The notes: generated from the sequence alone by a model not told the origin. A stretch of 64,000 bases of DNA from an uncultured Alphaproteobacteria bacterium (GCA_943787175.1 CALSLK010000012.1:7501-71500); one strand, 5' to 3'. Positions 38,863 to 49,322 are shown, counted from the first letter of the stretch. Numbers and translations are program-made.

Positions 38863-41800
38863 ATGCGCTCCCTAAGCATCCTGATCGCCACCTTGTTCAT
38901 CCACACCGCCGCGCTGGCCGATGAAGTCCGAAAGGAGCTGGAACTGTGGGTCGATTGGACCGAGCTCCAGAGCGAGCAGGAGACCCCGCGCTATTGCATC
39001 AACTTCAATCTTCCGCTGCTGAATGACGGCTCCATCGCCATGGATGCCTATGTTCGCGTGGAACCCGGTGACGATGCCGGCATCAGCGTACGCCGCAACA
39101 TCCTGTGCATCGATGGTCTGCACCACAGCGAGAACTACACCGTCACCCTGCTTGACGGCCTGCCCGGCGCACAGGCACGCCTGGATGGCGACCGCACCTT
39201 AGACATCAATGTTCCCAGCCGGTCTCCGGTCGTGGCCTTCCCCAGCGGTGGTTACGTCCTGCCGGCTCAGGACAATGCCAGCATTCCCATCGAAACCATC
39301 AACGTCGACACCCTGGCGCTCAACATCTACCGCGTGAACGACCGCGCGCTGGCCCAGGAACTTCGGGACGGCATGGTGTTTGGAACGCTTTACGACTGGA
39401 CCATGGATCAACTGGCTGATCAGGACGGCGAACTGGTCTGGCAGGGCGAACTCGATATCGAGGGCGAGCAGGAGCAACGCGTTCGCACCGCAATTCCAAT
39501 TGCCGAGACGATCGGCACACTGGAGCCGGGTATCTACGCTGCCGCGGCCGTCGAGGTTTCGGCATTGGAGGAGGAATACTACTGGTACGATTGGGCAACC
39601 CAGTGGTTCATCGTCTCGGACCTGGGCCTTGCCGCCATGATCGGAGATACCGGCCTTCATGCGACCGTGCGTTCCCTGAGCGGTGGCGAGGCGCTTGACG
39701 GCGTCACGTTCGAACTGGTTGCGCGCAACAGCAAGGTTCTGGCCACAGTCACCAGTGACAGTAACGGCCTGGCGGTGTTCGACCCCGGCCTGGTGCGTGG
39801 CGCAGGCGGCAACGCGCCGCGTGTCCTGATGGCGCGTGCCGGAGACGACTTTGCCTTTATCGATCTCGACAGTGCACCCATTGATCTTTCGGACCGCGGC
39901 GTTGACGGGCGTGAGCCCGCCGGACCGCTGGATGCGTTCCTCTATTCGGATCGTGGAATCTATCGCCCCGGCGAGAGCGTCCATATCGTCACCCTTCTGC
40001 GTGATGCCGAAGCCATGGCCCAGGACGGTGTGCCCGTTACACTGCGGCTTCTGCGGCCTGATGGTGTCGAGACCCTGCGCGCGACGGTCTACGACAGTGG
40101 CGCCGGCAGTTATCCCTGGACCATCGTCTTGCCGGGCAATGCCTACACCGGAAGTTGGGCCGTGCAGGCGCTGGTTGGTGACGACAATGTCGTCGGCGAT
40201 GTGCGTTTCCTGGTCGAGGATTTCGTCCCGCCACGCATCGAATTCGACCTTGCGGCCGATCCTGAGATCATGATCCCGGCCAACAATGCGGCGTTTGCCA
40301 CGGTTGAAGCAGGATACCTTTATGGCGGCGTCGCTGCGGGCCTGGAAGGTGAAGCGACCTTCTCCTTTGCGCTCTCGCGCAATCCCTTTGACCGCAATGA
40401 CGGGTTTGAGTTCGGCCTTGCCGAAGAAGACTCTCCTGCCAGCAGTTACGACACGGCATACTTCACGACCGACGAGGCCGGCTTTGCCGAGTTCCAGCTT
40501 GCCCTGGAAACGCTGGAAACCGTTACGTCACCGGTCGAGGTGACCGTTCATGCCCAGCTCTTCGACGTTGGCGGCCGCCCCGTGGGCCGCAATGCGACAA
40601 TGGACGTGCTCGGCGCTGACACCCTGATCGGCATCAAACCACTGTTCCCTGAAAACACCGTGGACTGGCAGGATGAAGCCGCCTTCGAAATCGGCGCCTT
40701 CGATGTCCAGGGAGACAGAATCGCGCTCGACGGGCTCCGTTGGGAGCTGGTTCAGGAAGAATACGACTGGCGCTGGTATGACACCGGCTGGCAGTGGGAA
40801 TATCAGGGCTTCTATTCTGATCGCTCGGTCGCATCAGGCGTCGTGGATGTCGCGAACGACCAGTTGGCCCGGATTGGCAAGGAAGTCACCTGGGGCCGCT
40901 ACAGGCTGGAGGTTTTTGACCCGGTATCGGGCGCAGCGACCAGCATCCGCTTCCGCTCGGGCTGGCGCAGTGAACCAGGTCTTGCCGATGCTCCGCCCGA
41001 TCGCGTCACGCTATCGATGTCGGCTCAGAGTTATCAGCCCGGCGACACAGCAACGGTCTTTGTCGATCCCCCGTTCGACGCCCGTGTGGCGCTTGCCGTG
41101 ATGGACAACGGCGTGCGCGAGCTGATGTTCGTTGACGTGCCCAATGCCGGTGCCAGTTTCGACCTCACCGTGACCCAGGATTGGTCGCCGGGCGCCTATG
41201 TCGTGGCAACCGCTTATGGCGCGCCAGACCCGCTGGTCCCCACCATTCCGCAACGCGCCGTGGGCGTGGCCTGGGCTGAAGTGACGCTTGAGGGCCAACG
41301 CCTGGAAGTTTCGCTCGAGACACCCGAACTGATTGAACCCGGCACAACCCTTTCCACAAGTGTGCGTATCGACGGCGCAATCGAGGAAGACAGCGTCTAT
41401 GTCACGGTTGCGGCCGTCGATGACGGCGTTCTGCAACTGACCCGCTATACCGCGCCCGCGCCCCGTGACTATTTCCTTGGCCAGAGGCGCCTGGGCGTCG
41501 AACTGCGTGATGTCTATGGCCGACTGATCGATGCTTCGGGCGCCATTGCAGGCGTTCTGCGTCAGGGTGGTGACGGAAGCCTGGGTGGTGGCCTGGCCGG
41601 AGACCTGCCCAAACGCTCGTCACGTGTCGTTGCCCTGTTCTCCGGTGTTGTTCCCGTCGAAGACGGACATGCTGTCATTGATCTGGACGTGCCCGACTTC
41701 AATGGGCGCCTGCGCGTCATGTCAGTGGCATGGTCGGCGCGTGGCGTGGGCCAGTCTCAGACGACGGTGCAGGTATCGGCACCCATCATTGCCGATCTTT

Positions 41801-43608
41801 CCCTGCCGCGCTTCCTGTCTCCCGGGGACCAGTCGACCGCGACCCTTGCGATCGACAATCTGCGTGGGCCCGACGGCGCCTATGAATTCTTCCTGTCCGC
41901 TGAAGGTGCTGTTTCCGTACTCCAGCCATCCGGCAGCGTTGCAGCGCTTGGTCAGGGTGATCAGACGCACAGCACCTTCCGGCTGGAGGCAGGTGAGTCC
42001 GGAACGGCGCTGATCGAGCTCATCGTCAATCCGCCAGAAGGTGAAAGCCTGATCCGAAGCTGGGATCTCAGTGTGCGCCCTTCAACGCCGCTGACGACCG
42101 AGCGCGAACTGGTCTCCATACCAGCGGGTAGCTCTTATCTTATTCCTGCCGGTGCGGGCGCAGACTTCGAGCAGAATGGCCTGAGCCTCAGCCTGGTGGC
42201 CGACACACATCCGCCGCTGGATACGTTCCAGCTTCTGCGATGGCTTGATCTCTACCCCTATGGCTGTGCCGAACAGACCACCAGCCGGGCCATGCCGCTT
42301 CTTTATGTCGCCATGCTCAATGGGGCCGAAGCGGTACTCGACATCGATCAGAACGAGATCGACCTGCGCATCGAAAATGCCATCCGGCGCCTGATTGCCA
42401 TGCAAACCGATTACGGCAATTTCGGCATGTGGGGCTGGTACAGCTACAACAATCCCTGGATCGATGCCTATGTCATGGACTTCCTGAGTCGGGCCCGTGA
42501 TCTCGGCTACCGCGTTCCCGAACAAGCCTGGAGAGCAGGCATGGACGCGCTCGAGAGCAATCTGATGGATGGCTATGCCGATTCCAATGGCATGGCTTAT
42601 GCCCTGCACGTGCTGGCGCGTGCGGGATGGGGTGATCCCTATGACCTGCTTTATCAGGCTGACAGCCTGGATCGCAGCGAACTCACCACACTGGGCGAAG
42701 TTCTGGTCGCCGCTGCCTTTGTCAATCTGGGCGACTACGAGCGCGCATATGGCATCACAAGCGCGATCGATTTTGGCGACATGGTCACATCAGACTATGC
42801 CGCCTATGGTTCCGACCTGCGCGATACGGCCATGGCCGTGACGACCCTGGTGGAAAGCGGTCTGGCTGCGCCGTCATCCCTGCTTGAAGCCTATGACCTG
42901 CTGGGACGCAGCTTTGCCGAGCGTCGCTGGACCAGCACGCAGGAGAATGCCTGGCTGGTGATGGCTGCCCATGCTGCCCTGGGCGGAGAAAACGTCAACA
43001 TTGCCCTTAACGGTGTCGATGAAGCCGTCCCGGGACCCTGGCAGGTACAGCTGACAGGTGCTGAGCTCGAACGTGACAACGTCCTGGCAAACAACAGCAG
43101 CGATCCGCTCTATGTCAGCATTGCCACAACCGGTTATCCCACTCTGGAGGCACCGGCGGTCGCGAACGGGCTCGATATCCAACGCACGCTCTATGACAAC
43201 GCCGGCAATGTGCTGGAAACCAACGACCTTACCCAGAACGATCTTGTTGTCGTTCATCTCCAGGTCTGGGTAAACGACAGCGTGAACCACAACCTCATGG
43301 TGGTTGACCTGCTTCCAGGCGGTCTGGAGCTTGAAAACGCCCGACTGGAAGGCGTCATCAATGTCGGCGACCTGTCGTGGCTGGGCGAACTGACCTATGC
43401 CGATGCGGTCGAACTGCGTGATGACCGTTATGTCGCTGCCGTGCAGGTCGATCCCAGTTATGACGAGGGATACTACGCCTTTGCCTATCTGGCGCGTGCC
43501 GTAACGCCCGGCGTCTACACCATGCCGGCACCGCATGTGGAGGATATGTACCGCCCCTACATCAACGCACGGGGCGAGGCAGGCAAACTCACGGTGAATG
43601 CGCCCTGA
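38863..43608 (+). CDS. Bacterial alpha-2-macroglobulin with thioester
   Basis: A 1581-residue periplasmic protease inhibitor. Residues 1-19 are a signal peptide without a lipobox cysteine, so the protein should be soluble rather than a lipoprotein as in E. coli. It is a chain of macroglobulin domains, with LPKRSSRVVALFSGVV in the middle. The thioester motif C1135-A-E-Q1138 lies in YPYGCAEQTTSRA, so the protein can form a covalent trap. Type I bacterial members are encoded next to penicillin-binding protein PbpC, exactly as here, with 11 bases of overlap. The proposed role is to block host or phage-borne proteases when the envelope is breached. It is intact. Confidence 0.93.
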   Translation: MRSLSILIATLFIHTAALADEVRKELELWVDWTELQSEQETPRYCINFNLPLLNDGSIAMDAYVRVEPGDDAGISVRRNILCIDGLHHSENYTVTLLDGLPGAQARLDGDRTLDINVPSRSPVVAFPSGGYVLPAQDNASIPIETINVDTLALNIYRVNDRALAQELRDGMVFGTLYDWTMDQLADQDGELVWQGELDIEGEQEQRVRTAIPIAETIGTLEPGIYAAAAVEVSALEEEYYWYDWATQWFIVSDLGLAAMIGDTGLHATVRSLSGGEALDGVTFELVARNSKVLATVTSDSNGLAVFDPGLVRGAGGNAPRVLMARAGDDFAFIDLDSAPIDLSDRGVDGREPAGPLDAFLYSDRGIYRPGESVHIVTLLRDAEAMAQDGVPVTLRLLRPDGVETLRATVYDSGAGSYPWTIVLPGNAYTGSWAVQALVGDDNVVGDVRFLVEDFVPPRIEFDLAADPEIMIPANNAAFATVEAGYLYGGVAAGLEGEATFSFALSRNPFDRNDGFEFGLAEEDSPASSYDTAYFTTDEAGFAEFQLALETLETVTSPVEVTVHAQLFDVGGRPVGRNATMDVLGADTLIGIKPLFPENTVDWQDEAAFEIGAFDVQGDRIALDGLRWELVQEEYDWRWYDTGWQWEYQGFYSDRSVASGVVDVANDQLARIGKEVTWGRYRLEVFDPVSGAATSIRFRSGWRSEPGLADAPPDRVTLSMSAQSYQPGDTATVFVDPPFDARVALAVMDNGVRELMFVDVPNAGASFDLTVTQDWSPGAYVVATAYGAPDPLVPTIPQRAVGVAWAEVTLEGQRLEVSLETPELIEPGTTLSTSVRIDGAIEEDSVYVTVAAVDDGVLQLTRYTAPAPRDYFLGQRRLGVELRDVYGRLIDASGAIAGVLRQGGDGSLGGGLAGDLPKRSSRVVALFSGVVPVEDGHAVIDLDVPDFNGRLRVMSVAWSARGVGQSQTTVQVSAPIIADLSLPRFLSPGDQSTATLAIDNLRGPDGAYEFFLSAEGAVSVLQPSGSVAALGQGDQTHSTFRLEAGESGTALIELIVNPPEGESLIRSWDLSVRPSTPLTTERELVSIPAGSSYLIPAGAGADFEQNGLSLSLVADTHPPLDTFQLLRWLDLYPYGCAEQTTSRAMPLLYVAMLNGAEAVLDIDQNEIDLRIENAIRRLIAMQTDYGNFGMWGWYSYNNPWIDAYVMDFLSRARDLGYRVPEQAWRAGMDALESNLMDGYADSNGMAYALHVLARAGWGDPYDLLYQADSLDRSELTTLGEVLVAAAFVNLGDYERAYGITSAIDFGDMVTSDYAAYGSDLRDTAMAVTTLVESGLAAPSSLLEAYDLLGRSFAERRWTSTQENAWLVMAAHAALGGENVNIALNGVDEAVPGPWQVQLTGAELERDNVLANNSSDPLYVSIATTGYPTLEAPAVANGLDIQRTLYDNAGNVLETNDLTQNDLVVVHLQVWVNDSVNHNLMVVDLLPGGLELENARLEGVINVGDLSWLGELTYADAVELRDDRYVAAVQVDPSYDEGYYAFAYLARAVTPGVYTMPAPHVEDMYRPYINARGEAGKLTVNAP

Positions 43609-45673
43609 TATGAACCTTCGCCGGGGAGCACGCCTTGCCCTGCTGACCAGCACGCTTGTGCTGGCCGTGCTGGTTGCTGACCGACTGGCGCCACCGGACT
43701 TGAGCCGGGTCGAGGCAACAACACGGACCGTCAACGACCGTGATGGCGCTCTGTTGCGGGCCTTCATCACGCCAGACGGCATGTGGCGTTACCAAACGCA
43801 GCCCGATGACGTCGATCCGCTCTATCTCGCCATGCTGAAGATGTGGGAGGACCGGCGCTACGACGACCACCCGGGCATCGATCCCCTGGCCATGACCCGC
43901 GCCCTGGGCCAGTGGGTTCAGGCCGGGCGTATTGTCTCGGGCGCATCCACACTCACCATGCAGACCGCACGTCTGCTGGAACCACGCGGGCGTAATCTGG
44001 GCACCAAGCTCGTCGAGATGGCCCGCGCCTTCCAGCTGGAACGCCGGTATGGCAAGGACGAAATCCTCTCGGTCTATCTCACGCTGGCGCCTTTTGGCGG
44101 CAATCTGGAAGGTGTGCGTGCCGCTTCGCTGGCTTACTTCAGCAAGGAACCCGGCCACCTAACACCCGCCGAAGCCGCCTTGCTGGTCGCCCTGCCCCAA
44201 TCGCCCGAGGCATTGCGTCCTGACCGTGCGCCCGAAGCGGCCATGGCAGCGCGCAACCGTGTGCTGGACCGTGCTGCCGAAGAAGGCGTGATCACCCTGG
44301 CAGAAGCAGAGGCCGCCAAGCTGGCCCTGGTGCCATCGCGCCGTGCCGATATGCCGTTCCTGGCACCACACCTTGCCGAACGCCTTGCCGCTGAGCATGA
44401 AGACCCCGTGATCACCACTACTCTGGATCGTGACCTGCAAGCCGCTATCGAGCGCTTGCTGGCGCAACGCCGTCCCGTCGCTGATCCCGGCGCCAGTGCT
44501 GCCATCATGGTCATCGACAACCATACCGGCGCAGTGCTCGCACATATCGGCGCGCTCGATTACTTCGATGAGCGCCGCAACGGCATGGTCGACATGACAC
44601 AAGCCGTGCGCTCACCTGGCTCCGCGCTCAAACCCTTCATCTATGGCCTGGCGTTCGGGCGGCGGCTGATTCATCCCGCCATGCTGATCGATGACCGACC
44701 CCGTGACTTCGGCGGCTGGCGACCCTCCAATTTCGATGACGGATTCCATGGCATCGTCACCATGGGCGATGCACTGGCAACGTCGCTCAATGTTCCTGCT
44801 GTGGCCGTGCTTGACCGGCTGGGACCCCAGACCTTCGACAGTGCCTGGCGCGACGCGGGCCTGGCTCTCCATTACCCTGGTATCGATCCACGTCCGGGCC
44901 TGCCGCTTGCCCTGGGTGGCGTCGGCGTAACATTGGAAACCATGGTTGCCGGCTATGTCGGGCTGGCAAACGGTGGCCTGATGCAACCGCTTTCGGTTCT
45001 GCCCGACACCGTGTCAGAGCCGTCCGGCGTGCGATTGATGCCTGATTTCGCCGCCTGGTACGTCGCCGATATTCTGCGCAACGCACCGCGTGCCATCGGC
45101 TTCACCCAACAGGGACGCCACGGTGAGATCGCTTTCAAGACCGGAACATCCTATGGCTACCGCGACGCCTGGGCCCTGGGATTTACGCAAGACGTCACGG
45201 TTGGCGTCTGGCTGGGCCGCCCCGACGGCGGCTCCTGCAGCGGCTGTGTCGGAATCGAAGTTGCCGCACCGGTCATGCTGGCCGTGTTTGACCTGATCGC
45301 TGACAGCGGCGGACCCGCCCTGCCTTCTCCACCAGCCGACGCCTTGCTGATCCGGACAGCAGAACTGCCCAACTATCTGCAGCGTTTTGACCGCGAAGAC
45401 ACCGCTTTGGGGCCCCAGGTCGCGTTTCCCCTGGACGGCAGCACGTTGCGCCTGGCCTGGCTTGGCGACAGCGCAGAAACCCTGCCCCTGCGCGCCGATG
45501 GTGGCTTGCAGCCCTATCTCTGGCTGGTCAACGGCGTGCCTGTCGATGCCGACCGCCGCGGTGAAGCCGACTGGATCCCCGATGGTGCAGGGTTTGTATC
45601 GGTCAGCGTGACCGATGCCGCAGGCAACAGCGCCAGCGTTGATGTCCTGGTCGAGCTGGTCGGACGCGATTAG
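43598..45673 (+). CDS. pbpC: Penicillin-binding protein 1C
   Basis: A 691-residue bifunctional peptidoglycan synthase. An N-terminal membrane anchor lies near 14-30. The glycosyltransferase (GT51) domain has catalytic Glu84 in MWEDRRYDDHPG and GASTLTMQTARLL. The transpeptidase domain has S342-A-L-K, the SxN motif in ATSLNVP and the KTGT box in FKTGTSYGYRDAW. The C-terminal BiPBP_C-like domain follows about 590. Its start lies inside the end of the macroglobulin gene, so the two are co-translated; they are thought to act together in envelope repair. An ATG at 43610 is an alternative start. Confidence 0.93.
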   Translation: MRPDMNLRRGARLALLTSTLVLAVLVADRLAPPDLSRVEATTRTVNDRDGALLRAFITPDGMWRYQTQPDDVDPLYLAMLKMWEDRRYDDHPGIDPLAMTRALGQWVQAGRIVSGASTLTMQTARLLEPRGRNLGTKLVEMARAFQLERRYGKDEILSVYLTLAPFGGNLEGVRAASLAYFSKEPGHLTPAEAALLVALPQSPEALRPDRAPEAAMAARNRVLDRAAEEGVITLAEAEAAKLALVPSRRADMPFLAPHLAERLAAEHEDPVITTTLDRDLQAAIERLLAQRRPVADPGASAAIMVIDNHTGAVLAHIGALDYFDERRNGMVDMTQAVRSPGSALKPFIYGLAFGRRLIHPAMLIDDRPRDFGGWRPSNFDDGFHGIVTMGDALATSLNVPAVAVLDRLGPQTFDSAWRDAGLALHYPGIDPRPGLPLALGGVGVTLETMVAGYVGLANGGLMQPLSVLPDTVSEPSGVRLMPDFAAWYVADILRNAPRAIGFTQQGRHGEIAFKTGTSYGYRDAWALGFTQDVTVGVWLGRPDGGSCSGCVGIEVAAPVMLAVFDLIADSGGPALPSPPADALLIRTAELPNYLQRFDREDTALGPQVAFPLDGSTLRLAWLGDSAETLPLRADGGLQPYLWLVNGVPVDADRRGEADWIPDGAGFVSVSVTDAAGNSASVDVLVELVGRD

Positions 45674-45679
45674 GCCCGT

Positions 45680-46813
45680 TCAGGCATCGAGCGCATCGCG
45701 GACCATCTTGTGGAAGAAGTGAACGACGTGTTCGCCCTCACCGCTGCGGGCGGTATCAACCATGAAGCGACCCTGGTCGTAACCGCGGGAGTTCAGGCCG
45801 CGCTGCACGGATTCACACAAGTCCATGTCTTCCACACCCAGGATGTTCTCGATGTAGTCGCGCCGCTTGGGATCGTCGGAAGCCCCCTTGGGCGCGAAAC
45901 GATAGTTGCGGAACGCCGTGCGTGTCGGGCCCATCGGCACAACCTGGGTCACCATCAGATCGCCTGAGCCCGGCAACACATTGATCGTGTTGATGGGCCA
46001 GAGAAACCAGAACATCGAACGCGGCATGATCGCGTCCTCAGGGAAGTCATAGGCCGTGTTTTTCGGGCGCGTTTGTGGCCCAAGCTGGCGCGCGGTGATG
46101 CCATCGATCGTGTGCTCGTAGGCACTCATCTCGATGATGTCGGCGAAGGCAGGATGCGCGCCGGCACAGTGGTAACATTCGACATAGTTGTCGACGACCA
46201 CCTTCCAGCCGGCTTCGATGGGACGCCCGCCGAAATCATAGATGTCAGTCAGTTCCAGTTCGTCCCAATAGGGAATCTGCGCGCGAATGTCGGCCTCAAG
46301 GCCTGGCGCCTGCTCGACCAGAGGTACCGCGTCATCATCCAGATTGACGAAGATCAGACCGCACAACTCCTCGATACGCACGGACTTCAGGCCAAAATCT
46401 TCCTTGTCGAAGCCTTTCACGTTCTCGCAGTTGCGCGCAGTGCGCAGCGCGCCATCCAGGCCATAGGCCCAAGCGTGATAGGGACAGGTGATCGTTGCTT
46501 TCAGGGTGCCCGAACCCTGCACCAGTTCATGAGCACGATGCTGGCAAACATTGTGATAACCGCGCAGCTCGCCCTTGCGATCACGCACCACGAACACCGG
46601 CTGGTCAGCAACCTCACCGGAGACATAGGCGCCGGGCTCGGCGACCTGGGAGATATGGCACAGGAAGATCCACGAACGTGCGAAGATCTTTTCCTTCTCA
46701 AGTTCATAAATCGCGGGGTCGGTGTAGTAGCGCGACGGCAGGGTGTAGGAGAGTTCGGCATCATCACTAAGTGGACGGGCGAACTCTGCCTTCAATACAT
46801 TGCTGCTTGCCAT
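45680..46813 (-). CDS. Rieske-type ring-hydroxylating oxygenase, alpha subunit
   Basis: A 377-residue non-haem iron oxygenase. The Rieske [2Fe-2S] ligands are C90-x-H92 (VCQHRAH) and C110-x2-H113 (TCPYHAW). The mononuclear iron site is in DNYVECYHCAGAH. The size and the DNYVECYHC segment resemble oxygenases acting on quaternary amines (carnitine, glycine betaine, stachydrine) more than those acting on aromatics, but this is by eye. The start MASSNVLK is preferred over one 60 bases upstream. No ferredoxin reductase is adjacent, so electron delivery must come from elsewhere. It converges on pbpC with six bases between stops. Confidence 0.88.
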   Translation of the reverse strand: MASSNVLKAEFARPLSDDAELSYTLPSRYYTDPAIYELEKEKIFARSWIFLCHISQVAEPGAYVSGEVADQPVFVVRDRKGELRGYHNVCQHRAHELVQGSGTLKATITCPYHAWAYGLDGALRTARNCENVKGFDKEDFGLKSVRIEELCGLIFVNLDDDAVPLVEQAPGLEADIRAQIPYWDELELTDIYDFGGRPIEAGWKVVVDNYVECYHCAGAHPAFADIIEMSAYEHTIDGITARQLGPQTRPKNTAYDFPEDAIMPRSMFWFLWPINTINVLPGSGDLMVTQVVPMGPTRTAFRNYRFAPKGASDDPKRRDYIENILGVEDMDLCESVQRGLNSRGYDQGRFMVDTARSGEGEHVVHFFHKMVRDALDA

Positions 46814-46880
46814 GACTTGGGAAACCTCCGGCTGAACCGATTGTCCTTCCAGCATACAGGTTCCAGGGATCAAGGCACAA

Positions 46881-47636
46881 TCAGCTGCTCAGCGTGGCGG
46901 CAAACCGCAGGCGCACATAATCGGCGGTCCAGTTGCCTGCGTCATCGCACAGGCTGTGGCGCAGCAGTTCAACCGTCTCATCCTGCGCCACTGCCCGGTC
47001 CTCTTCCGGCAGGGCAGCAAAGAAAAGACCAGCAAAGGTCGTAAGCCAGCCCGCCATACCCGTGGGCAACGGCGTGGGTCGGGGGATGAGCGCGATGCTC
47101 TCGACCTTTAAACCAGCCTTCTCCAGGCGTTCCCGATAGGCCTCCGGCGTGGGATAAAACCAGGGATTGACGGTAGCGACATCGATGCCACGCGCCTTGA
47201 GCACGGCGCCCAGCGCCGTCACCACAGCAGCCATGTTGCCGTGACCACCGAACTCTCCGACAAATCGGCCGCCAGGCTTCAACGCGCGCGCGACACCGGC
47301 AATCGCGGCATCAGCATCTCTGACCCAATGCAGCACGGCATTGGTGAAAACCGCATCAAACTCCTGCTCAAAGGTCAGTGCCGTTGCATCAGCAACATGG
47401 GCATCCAGACCGCGCGCAACAGCCGCAGCAATCATTTCGGCCGAAGCATCGACGGCGACAACATCAGCGCCAGCCCCAATCAGTTCAGCGGTCAGCGCAC
47501 CGTCACCGCAGCCCAGGTCAAGAATGCGCTCTCCCGCCTGTGGCTTGAGCAAATCAAGGACGGGGCGCCCGAGCTTGGGCACAAACCCTGCATTGGTCTG
47601 ATAACCCTGCGCATCCCAATCGTGTTTCCTGCTCAT
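46881..47636 (-). CDS. Class I SAM-dependent methyltransferase
   Basis: A 251-residue cytosolic methyltransferase of the trans-aconitate methyltransferase/UbiE-like kind. It starts MSRKHDWDAQGYQTNAGFV, and the SAM motif I is ILDLGCGDGALTAELI. ADVVAVDASAEMI and FDAVFTNAVLHWVRD follow, the latter typical of Tam-like enzymes. The acceptor is unknown. It lies upstream of the Rieske gene on the same strand and is divergent from the gamma-glutamyltransferase gene. Confidence 0.85.
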   Translation of the reverse strand: MSRKHDWDAQGYQTNAGFVPKLGRPVLDLLKPQAGERILDLGCGDGALTAELIGAGADVVAVDASAEMIAAAVARGLDAHVADATALTFEQEFDAVFTNAVLHWVRDADAAIAGVARALKPGGRFVGEFGGHGNMAAVVTALGAVLKARGIDVATVNPWFYPTPEAYRERLEKAGLKVESIALIPRPTPLPTGMAGWLTTFAGLFFAALPEEDRAVAQDETVELLRHSLCDDAGNWTADYVRLRFAATLSS

Positions 47637-47701
47637 CACGGTCGCTCCAATCAAAAGAGGCGGGTATCATTGGCCAACCGACACGACAAGGTGGAAAGAC
47701 C

Positions 47702-49312
47702 ATGCCCAAAGGAATGATCACCGGCCCGCAGCCCGACGCCGTGGAAGCAGGCGCAGAAATCCTGCGCGCCGGCGGTAATGCGGTCGATGCAGCTCTTGCC
47801 TGCGCCTTTGTGCAAACGGTGGTCGATCCCATGATGTGCGGCATTGCCGGGTTCGGTGCCATGCAGGTTCTGATGCCGGGAAAAGGTGTCCATGAGATCA
47901 TCGATTTTCATGGTCAGGTGCCCGCTGCCGCGACACCCGATATGTGGGAAGACCGCATCCTGGGCGAGACCGATGACGGCTTTGGCTTCATCCTGGAAGG
48001 TGCGGTCAATGATCTGGGCCATCAGGCCATCACGACGCCAGGCACGCTCAAGGCCTTTGCACAGGCAAGCCAGCGTTACGGCACCCTGCCATGGGGTGAT
48101 CTGATCGAACGCGCCATGCGGTTTGCACGTGACGGCTACACGCTGACGCCAGGCGTGCAGAACTACTGGACTGCCCCCGACACACCGGGCCGGGTCAACG
48201 TGCTGGACCGGCTGGGCTATTCGGCCGAGGGACGCGCGGTCTATTTTGATGAAGCAGGGACCGTGCGCCAGATCGGTGACACCATCTGCAATCCCGGCAT
48301 GGCATCATCTCTGGAACGCATTGCGCGCGACGGACCGGAAGTCTTCTATACCGGCGAGATAGCCCACCAGATCGATGCTGACATGCAGGCCCATGGCGGC
48401 CTGCTGTCGGCCCGCGACCTTGCCGATTACGACACCCAGACCGATGCACCGTTATGGGGCAGCTATCGCGGTCTTCCCTTCTCGACCAACCGCCCGCCCG
48501 GCGGCGGCATCATGCTGATCGAGATGCTCAATATCCTGGAGAACTTCGATCTCGCTGCCATGGGCCACAACACGCCCGACTACATCCGCACCGTGGCCGA
48601 AGCCATGAAGATCGCCACCACCGACAAGGACGCCCATGTCGGTGACCCCCGGTTTTACGACGTGCCGATGGATCGCCTGACCGACAAGGCCTATGCCGCC
48701 AGCCATGCCGAAGCCATCGCACGGGGCGAAAAGGCCCATGTCGAACGCCTGGGCACTTCGGAATCGCCGGGAACCACCCATGTCGTCACCGCCGATGCCG
48801 CAGGCAACATCGTCACCATGACCCATACGCTGGGCATGATGTCGGGCGTCATCACCGACGGTCTGGGCTTCATGTACAACGGCGCCATGGGCGTGTTTGA
48901 CCCGCGCCCGGGCCGGGCAGGTTCGATTGCACCTGGCAAGTCGCGCTTCAGTTCGCTGTGCCCTACCATTGTCTTCGATGGCGACAAGCCAATCCTTGCG
49001 CTGGGAGCACCCGGCGGTACGCAGATCGCCATGGGTGTGCTCCAGGTCATGATGAACGTCATCGATTTCGGCATGACGCCCCAGGAAGCCATTCTGGCGC
49101 CGCGTTTCTCGGCTACCAGCGATGCCATCACCGTCACCGCGCGCATCCCGCGCTACCTCTGCGCCGAGCTGGAAGCACTGGGCTACGCCATCGACCGCAG
49201 CGCCTACAGCTACGCCATCGCCTCGGTCCACGCGATCGGCTTTGATGCCGATGGCAATCCCAGCGGCGGCGCCGATATTCCCTATGGCGACGGCATGGCC
49301 CTGGCTGTCTGA
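47702..49312 (+). CDS. Gamma-glutamyltransferase family protein without signal peptide
   Basis: A 536-residue Ntn-hydrolase. The N-terminus begins directly with the family core (EAGAEILRAGGNAVDAALA), so there is no signal peptide, unlike the periplasmic Ggt of E. coli. The self-cleavage site should be at the threonine of SPGTTHVVTADAAGN, splitting it into subunits of about 360 and 175 residues. APGGTQIAMGVLQVMMN is the conserved C-terminal segment. Enzymes of this group hydrolyse gamma-glutamyl or related amide bonds; cytosolic forms have varied substrates. A TauD-like dioxygenase follows after 10 bases. Confidence 0.88.
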   Translation: MPKGMITGPQPDAVEAGAEILRAGGNAVDAALACAFVQTVVDPMMCGIAGFGAMQVLMPGKGVHEIIDFHGQVPAAATPDMWEDRILGETDDGFGFILEGAVNDLGHQAITTPGTLKAFAQASQRYGTLPWGDLIERAMRFARDGYTLTPGVQNYWTAPDTPGRVNVLDRLGYSAEGRAVYFDEAGTVRQIGDTICNPGMASSLERIARDGPEVFYTGEIAHQIDADMQAHGGLLSARDLADYDTQTDAPLWGSYRGLPFSTNRPPGGGIMLIEMLNILENFDLAAMGHNTPDYIRTVAEAMKIATTDKDAHVGDPRFYDVPMDRLTDKAYAASHAEAIARGEKAHVERLGTSESPGTTHVVTADAAGNIVTMTHTLGMMSGVITDGLGFMYNGAMGVFDPRPGRAGSIAPGKSRFSSLCPTIVFDGDKPILALGAPGGTQIAMGVLQVMMNVIDFGMTPQEAILAPRFSATSDAITVTARIPRYLCAELEALGYAIDRSAYSYAIASVHAIGFDADGNPSGGADIPYGDGMALAV

Positions 49313-49322
49313 GGAACAAGGC

